Shown here: positions 47,468 through 51,683 of the stretch, piece by piece
Numbering within the stretch: position 1 is the stretch's first letter
How the letters are laid out: each line of letters starts with the position of its first letter
Assembly: GCA_028287135.1 (NCBI GenBank)
Contig: JAQBQE010000016.1
Span: 1 to 51,683, forward strand
DNA from: Myxococcales bacterium
GTDB lineage: Bacteria > Myxococcota_A > Polyangia > Haliangiales > Haliangiaceae
Direction: 5' to 3'
Length of the DNA stretch: 51,683 nt
Made by a program: the position numbers and the translations under genes
The notes under the pieces: model-generated
What the model saw: the letters and a program-made list of their open reading frames with translations, nothing else
What the model was told of the DNA's origin: nothing
Databases searched by the model: none

Positions 47468-48269
47468 GCCAACCGACCGCCACGGGCTCGAGCCGCTGGA
47501 CCCGCTACTTCAGGCGCTGTACGACGCCGAAGCCGCGGACCCGCTGCCACCTGGGATCGAGGAGCGAGTCCTGACCGGTGTGCTTGACCGCCTGGCGTCG
47601 CAAGCCGCAATGCCTGCACCGGATCCCGCCCACTCCACAGTCGGCCCAGGGCAGGTGCACAAGGCGTCATCGGCCGGCTGGCCGGCGGCGAAGGTCGTGG
47701 CGCTGGCTGTCGCCACTGCCATCGGTGGAGCGGTCATCGGGATCGTGACGGATCGGCAGCTCAGGGCACCGGCGCCCGCGGCGACCATGGTGCTGCGCCC
47801 GATCGGACCTATCGCCGATGCGGGCGCCGATGCGGCGCCCGACGCGGCGCCCGATGCGGCGCCCGATGCGGCGGCCGACGCGGTCGAGGATGCCTTCGAT
47901 ACCGCTGTCGATGCCGCAGGCGCCCCACCACCAGCGACGTCCAGTCCGGCTTCACAGCCGCATGAGCGCAACCCGGAGGTCCGCACCAAGCTGTCGTCGT
48001 CCGAGCTCCTCTTGATCGACCACGCGCGGACGGCGCTCCGCCGCGGCCTGCACGACGACGCACTGATCGCCCTGATGCAGCACAAGCGGCAGTTCGCCCG
48101 TGGTGAGCTTGCCGAGGAACGCGACGTGCTGCTCATCGAGGCCTATGTCGCCAAGGGCGAGCGTCCACGGGCGGCTCGCCTCATCGAGGCGTACCGGCGC
48201 GACCACCCGTCAGGATTCCTCGCGTCGCGGGTCGACCGCGCCGAGGCGGAGCTCGCGGCACCACCTTGA
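47460..48269 (+). CDS. Membrane protein coupled to the ECF sigma remnant (possible anti-sigma)
   Basis: A protein of 269 aa from GTG 47460, which overlaps the sigma stop and has a perfect AGGAGG 6 bp upstream. The N-terminal cytoplasmic part (1-75) is followed by a membrane helix (about 77-97, VALAVATAIGGAVIGIVTD), a DAAP-rich periplasmic spacer and a C-terminal TPR-like region (TALRRGLHDDALIALMQHKR, EAYVAKGERPRAARLIEAY). This is the layout of many one-TM partners of ECF sigma factors in myxobacteria. No zinc-binding HxxxCxxC is visible. If the sigma is inactive, this gene would be left without a partner. Confidence 0.75.
   Translation: MSKPTDRHGLEPLDPLLQALYDAEAADPLPPGIEERVLTGVLDRLASQAAMPAPDPAHSTVGPGQVHKASSAGWPAAKVVALAVATAIGGAVIGIVTDRQLRAPAPAATMVLRPIGPIADAGADAAPDAAPDAAPDAAADAVEDAFDTAVDAAGAPPPATSSPASQPHERNPEVRTKLSSSELLLIDHARTALRRGLHDDALIALMQHKRQFARGELAEERDVLLIEAYVAKGERPRAARLIEAYRRDHPSGFLASRVDRAEAELAAPP
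47818..47883. repeat. 12-bp tandem repeat (GATGCGGCGCCC)
   Basis: Five and a half units in a row with a few changes, coding for the DAAP spacer of the membrane protein. Unit length keeps the frame, so copy number may vary among strains. Confidence 0.85.
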
Positions 48270-48361
48270 GTACGAAACTCGGAGCAGCTGACATCGATCC
48301 GCGCCCACGCTTCAGACGGTAGCGGAGCGCGTCTGTGTTCTCGCGCTACTGTCAGCGGCCC

Positions 48362-49450
48362 ATGGACCACGACCCACGAAAGCGCCTCGACACTGCGCTC
48401 GATGGCGCGCACGGGCGTCCATTCGGCGATGTGAACGGGATCGAGCGCGCGCTTGGCCGCGCGGTGCCGGCGACGGTGAAGCACCTGTGGTCAAGCTTCG
48501 GGGAGGGCACGATTCCATCGAGTCGCATCGACCTCTATGACGCCGACCTCGTCCTTGACCTGCTCGAGCAATACAGCGATGCCGGGCTGACCGACCTCCT
48601 CCCGCTCGCCAGCGACGGTGGCTCGCGCGACTTCGCGGTCGATCTCGTCGGGAGAGACGGGTTGCCGATGGGCACGATCGTGCTGCTCGACCGCGGAACG
48701 ATGACCGAGGGCTCGCTGCAGCCGGTGGCAGCCGACGCCATCGAGCTCGTGGAGCTTGCCCGCACCGACAAGCTAGATCTCGATGGATCCGATCTCGCGA
48801 CCCGTTGGACCGAGAAGAAGCACGCCGCCGCCTACGCCACGCCGATCGCCAGCCTGCAAGGCCTCGGGCCCGACGACTACGAGATCGTGGCGCTCCACCA
48901 CGCGACCCTGGTTCCAGCGAGGCTACTGGCGAGGCGGGATCTGGAGATCGCGGGCGTCCCGTGCGCCGCGGGCGAAGATGTACACCTCGATCGCAAGGGC
49001 CGCGTCACATACGCGAGGCTGGCGCGCGACCACCGAGCGGGTGACGTCGAGTGCCTCGGCGGAAGCCTGCTGGTCCTGGGCGCCGACGGGCGCTTGCGCC
49101 GGTTCACGCCGGTATCCGACCTCGTGATCGAGGGATTGCGGTGGAAGGGTGGCGTGGAGATCACGTTGCCGGACGATCACCTCGATGTTCTCTGGGGTGC
49201 GCTCGCCGAGCCGACCACGATCGGAGGGATCCCGTGTGCGGCGGGGCTGGTACGCCTCGACGGCGATCGTGCGGTGACGGAGGCGACCCTGGCGAGAGAC
49301 GTCGTGATCGATGGCGTCGCGCTCCCGGCGGGGACATGGTTCGAGCTGACCTCTGGGGGCCTGTATGCGGTCAGGCTTCCGGTCGCGACGATGATCCGCG
49401 GCCGCACGCTCGATGCTGGCACCAAGCATCTCGTCTACAAGGACGCGTAA
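48362..49450 (+). CDS. SUKH (SMI1/KNR4-family) protein with C-terminal repeats
   Basis: A protein of 362 aa from ATG 48362 (GTG 48335 adds nine residues). The N-terminal domain (about 1-130) has the SUKH layout: GIERALGRAVPATVKHLWSS, then the acidic LYDADLVLDLL and LPLASDGGSRDFAVDL. SUKH proteins are often immunity proteins against contact-dependent toxins. The remaining 230 residues are short repeated beta units with the pattern I/A-G-x-P-x-A-A-G-x-x-V-x-L-D-R (VPCAAGEDVHLDRKG, IPCAAGLVRLDGDR, VALPAGTWFEL). No adjacent toxin was found. Confidence 0.75.
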   Translation: MDHDPRKRLDTALDGAHGRPFGDVNGIERALGRAVPATVKHLWSSFGEGTIPSSRIDLYDADLVLDLLEQYSDAGLTDLLPLASDGGSRDFAVDLVGRDGLPMGTIVLLDRGTMTEGSLQPVAADAIELVELARTDKLDLDGSDLATRWTEKKHAAAYATPIASLQGLGPDDYEIVALHHATLVPARLLARRDLEIAGVPCAAGEDVHLDRKGRVTYARLARDHRAGDVECLGGSLLVLGADGRLRRFTPVSDLVIEGLRWKGGVEITLPDDHLDVLWGALAEPTTIGGIPCAAGLVRLDGDRAVTEATLARDVVIDGVALPAGTWFELTSGGLYAVRLPVATMIRGRTLDAGTKHLVYKDA

Positions 49451-49618
49451 GAGCCACGCTGGAAGGAACCGAGTACAGCGGGCGATGCGGACGCGCAGCG
49501 TGGTGGTGCTCGGCGTCTGGAGCAGGGAGGACGAGCGCTGAGGTCACGGTGTTCTGCGAGAGGATCCGCGCGGCCTCCTGCCGCTTCTTGCCGCTGACCC
49601 GTACGCTACGATGAGCGA
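49451..49618. other. Gene-free stretch
   Basis: No coding frame with protein character on the plus strand. A minus-strand frame (SGKKRQEAARILSQ and on) has some protein-like text but no start or end that supports a gene. Confidence 0.4.
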
Positions 49619-50185
49619 GTGGACGCCGAGCGTCGTACCGATCTACGGACCCACTTGCTGCGCAGGCTCGTCCTCGTGCTCGTCGCGTGCGGCGCGCTCG
49701 CGAGTGCGCTGGGGTTCGCGCCATCCGTCGAGCTCTACGAGGACTCCAACGCGTGTATCGCAGACCCGATCGTCCACATGTTCATGTTCGCGCCGTTCGG
49801 CGGCCATCTCGATGCGGTCGATCAAAAGCCGTGCGAGGAGAACTGGGTGCTGACCGAGACGCGCACGCCGGTCGACAGTCCGCTCGCTAACGCGTTCTAC
49901 GTTGCGATCGTGCTGCTGCCCGGCTTGCTGGTGTGGTTCCGACCTCGGCTGTTGTTCGCGTTGCTATGGTCGGCGTGGGCACTTGGCGTCACCTACGTGA
50001 TGCTGGCCGCGACGTTCAACCTGAGGAATCTGTTCAAGCATGCAGTCCACTCGCCGCTCGCCCACGCGTTCGATGCGGCGGCGGCCACGGTGCTCGTGGG
50101 GGTCACGGTGGTGGTCCCCGTCGGCTGGATGATCTTCGCCCTGGTCACGCGGACCGGTGGCGCGCCGGACGAGCTCGCGCCGTAG
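49619..50185 (+). CDS. Small multi-pass membrane protein
   Basis: A protein of 188 aa with a GTG start; the frame is protein-like throughout. Membrane segments are at about 18-36 (LVLVLVACGALASALGF), 91-109 (AFYVAIVLLPGLLVWF), 111-130 (LLFALLWSAWALGVTYVML) and 151-172 (ATVLVGVTVVVPVGWMIFAL). The first loop has two Cys (NACIADP and KPCEENW) that may form an external disulfide. No family is recognised. It lies in the accessory right part with no functional clue from the neighbours. Confidence 0.6.
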   Translation: MDAERRTDLRTHLLRRLVLVLVACGALASALGFAPSVELYEDSNACIADPIVHMFMFAPFGGHLDAVDQKPCEENWVLTETRTPVDSPLANAFYVAIVLLPGLLVWFRPRLLFALLWSAWALGVTYVMLAATFNLRNLFKHAVHSPLAHAFDAAAATVLVGVTVVVPVGWMIFALVTRTGGAPDELAP

Positions 50186-50315
50186 ATCTCGGCGGTCGGA
50201 AGCACGTCCCCGTGATCAGGTCGAACCCTCGACCGAGGTCGCGACCGCGGACGCGATCTGCATGTGGATCACCAGCACGTAGCGTCGTCTCCGGCGGGCT
50301 GTGCTATCCGGGTGC

Positions 50316-50966
50316 GTGGCTCGGTCGCGCGATTTCCTCCTGATTCCGCTGACGCTGACCGTCACGGTGATGGGACTGCTGTGGGGCGGTCGAAACTCGT
50401 ACGTCTCGCTGCGTAACCGCGCGCCGCACGAGCTGACCTGCGCCGAGCTGATCGCGCGTCCTCCGGACTCCGAGTGGGTGCGGCTACGCGACTGCGTGCC
50501 GGACTACGATCACATGGGTGTCGAAACGCAGACCCGGAAGCACGACACCGTGGGCCGGGTGACGACCGTGTTCATCCCGCTCCACGCCGTGGGTGCGCCG
50601 CGGATGGGAGACAACAAGCTCGTCGTCGCCATCACGGAGGGTGCGATGCTCGACCTCGGGGAGAGGTATCCGAGCGACGCAACGTTCGAGTACGCCACCG
50701 AGCAGCTGACGCAGCGGTTCGAAGGAATGGTCGAGCTCGGCGTCGATCGCAGCGAGCGCGACCGAAGCGAGCTACGCGGGCTCGGGATGGAGCTCGGCAG
50801 CGAGTTCTCCATCGTCGAACACGATGCGCGTCCTCGCCCGCTGTGGCTCTCGCTCGGTGTGCTCGCGGTCGGCGGTGCAGGTCTCCTGCTGATCGGTCGG
50901 CGGCTTCGACGCTGGTTGCGAAATGGTCCCGTGCCACTCGCGAAGGCGACGATCGTCCGCGAATGA
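50316..50966 (+). CDS. Membrane hypothetical protein with two helices
   Basis: A protein of 216 aa from GTG 50316 (VARSRDFLLIPLTLTV); GTG 50301 is also possible. One membrane helix at about 6-23 and a second at about 172-192 (LSLGVLAVGGAGLLLIG) enclose an external alpha-beta domain with a Cys pair (LTCAELI, LRDCVPD). The layout, Cys near the start of the loop and a C-terminal helix with basic tail, resembles unnamed membrane proteins of myxobacteria. The function is unknown. The 130 bp gap before it shows no feature. Confidence 0.55.
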   Translation: MARSRDFLLIPLTLTVTVMGLLWGGRNSYVSLRNRAPHELTCAELIARPPDSEWVRLRDCVPDYDHMGVETQTRKHDTVGRVTTVFIPLHAVGAPRMGDNKLVVAITEGAMLDLGERYPSDATFEYATEQLTQRFEGMVELGVDRSERDRSELRGLGMELGSEFSIVEHDARPRPLWLSLGVLAVGGAGLLLIGRRLRRWLRNGPVPLAKATIVRE

Positions 50967-51046
50967 CATCCAACGGTCGAGTCGCGAAGCGCGTACCGGA
51001 ACGGAGGACCAAATCGTGCCGAATCTGATTGCCGAGATGCCCGGTG

Positions 51047-51683
51047 CTACCGGGTCCAGATCGAGGCGCCCGGACGTATCGCGATGCGCTCGATGACGAG
51101 CCACGGAGTCGTGATGCCATCGTCGCCGTGTTCGGCGCGAAGCACCTCGATGGCGCAACCGTCGAGCCGCACGTCGAACTGTGTCCACGCCGGTCCGCCT
51201 TCCCACAGACGTGCGGAGAGGAACCTGCCCTCCTCCTCGAGCGGCACATACTTGTCGTCGAGGTTGCTCGCACGATAAAGGCTGCGAGTCCTCGGCGGCA
51301 CGGCCTGGTCGCCGCGCGCACACCGTCGATGGTGAGCAGCAGCTCTTCACGCGCACGGCGAACGAGACCGTGACCTCGTCGAGATCCTTCACATCGCCCA
51401 TCGACGGCGGCGACGACGGGTCGTTGTCAGCGACGCGGGGCGCGCGCGGTGCACCAGAGCAGTCGGCTGTCGAGCGCGCGGAACGCAGCCAGACGCGACA
51501 GCTCCGCATCGGTGGCAGTGATGATCGCGAGAGCACGCAGGTGCGGTAGCGCCGGCAGATTCTCTCCGGTCGCCACGGTGAGCGCGGACGGCGCGATGGT
51601 CGCGACACACCTGCTCGCGGCGGCCGTCAGGGTGCCGTTCACGTTGAGCGCGATCCGGCGCCCCGCGCCTGCGAGCCCCGGCG
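51047..51683 (-). pseudogene. Frameshifted LRR-like gene running off the right edge
   Basis: Three consecutive minus-strand frames carry protein-like text. From the window edge: RRIALNVNGTLTAAAS and ENLPALPHLRALAIITATDA (leucine-rich-repeat-like); then MGDVKDLDEVTVSFAV; then REELLLTIDGVRAA; finally SLYRASNLDDKYVPLEEEGR to a stop at 51047. Joining them requires about three frameshifts (near 51430, 51370 and 51330). Either a decayed gene or sequence errors. Confidence 0.45.

Overview
The window is high-G+C (about 70% by eye) chromosomal DNA, most likely from a myxobacterium-like member of the Myxococcota, perhaps near Kofleriaceae/Haliangiales. That placement is an inference from three large membrane-anchored Ser/Thr kinases with HRD-C/V-SPxN catalytic loops and PEGA-like tails, many lipoproteins whose mature ends are rich in Asp-Ala, a one-component PHB_acc_N regulator, hybrid and degenerate signalling proteins, and an ECF-type sigma remnant. 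No rRNA and no CRISPR array was seen.

Region 1 (1-36.9 kb) is dense core-like DNA. It runs: outer-membrane protein; REC-HisKA-HATPase-REC hybrid kinase; histidine-rich lipoprotein; MltD-like transglycosylase with LysM repeats; TatA-like protein; helical-repeat protein; PhaR-type regulator; Ser/Thr kinase A; a four-gene operon for two secreted proteins and two lipoproteins; kinase B with a response regulator carrying a degenerate GGDEF domain; M16 peptidase; Sir2 deacylase; DUF4242 protein; RhlE-type helicase; VWA protein; a secreted protein overlapping a PIN-PhoH ATPase; a TPR-type secreted protein; kinase C; a small lipoprotein; a GAF-GGDEF diguanylate cyclase whose GTG overlaps the stop of an FtsB-like divisome gene; a lipoprotein esterase that looks circularly permuted; and a beta-propeller lipoprotein.

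Region 2 (36.97-45.05 kb) is an accessory island anchored on a tRNA-Ala(GGC) gene. The 3' half of the tRNA plus its terminator recurs at 40774 and, in decayed form, at 44978, which is what repeated site-specific integration leaves behind. The first segment holds a frameshifted tyrosine integrase, a lower-G+C WD40-like lipoprotein, a fragment of an MMPL/RND transporter and a secreted protein. The second segment holds an HSP90-family ATPase overlapping a TPR-like partner gene, then the stub of a possible third gene, and an HU-family protein. This HSP90-TPR module is the best candidate for an undescribed system in the window.

Region 3 (45.05-51.68 kb) is also accessory in character: DUF4156 lipoprotein; a formylglycine-generating-enzyme-like protein fused to a coiled coil and an S1-like domain; an N-terminally truncated ECF sigma factor translationally coupled to a membrane protein; a SUKH (SMI1/KNR4) protein; two small membrane proteins; and a multiply frameshifted gene that runs off the right edge.
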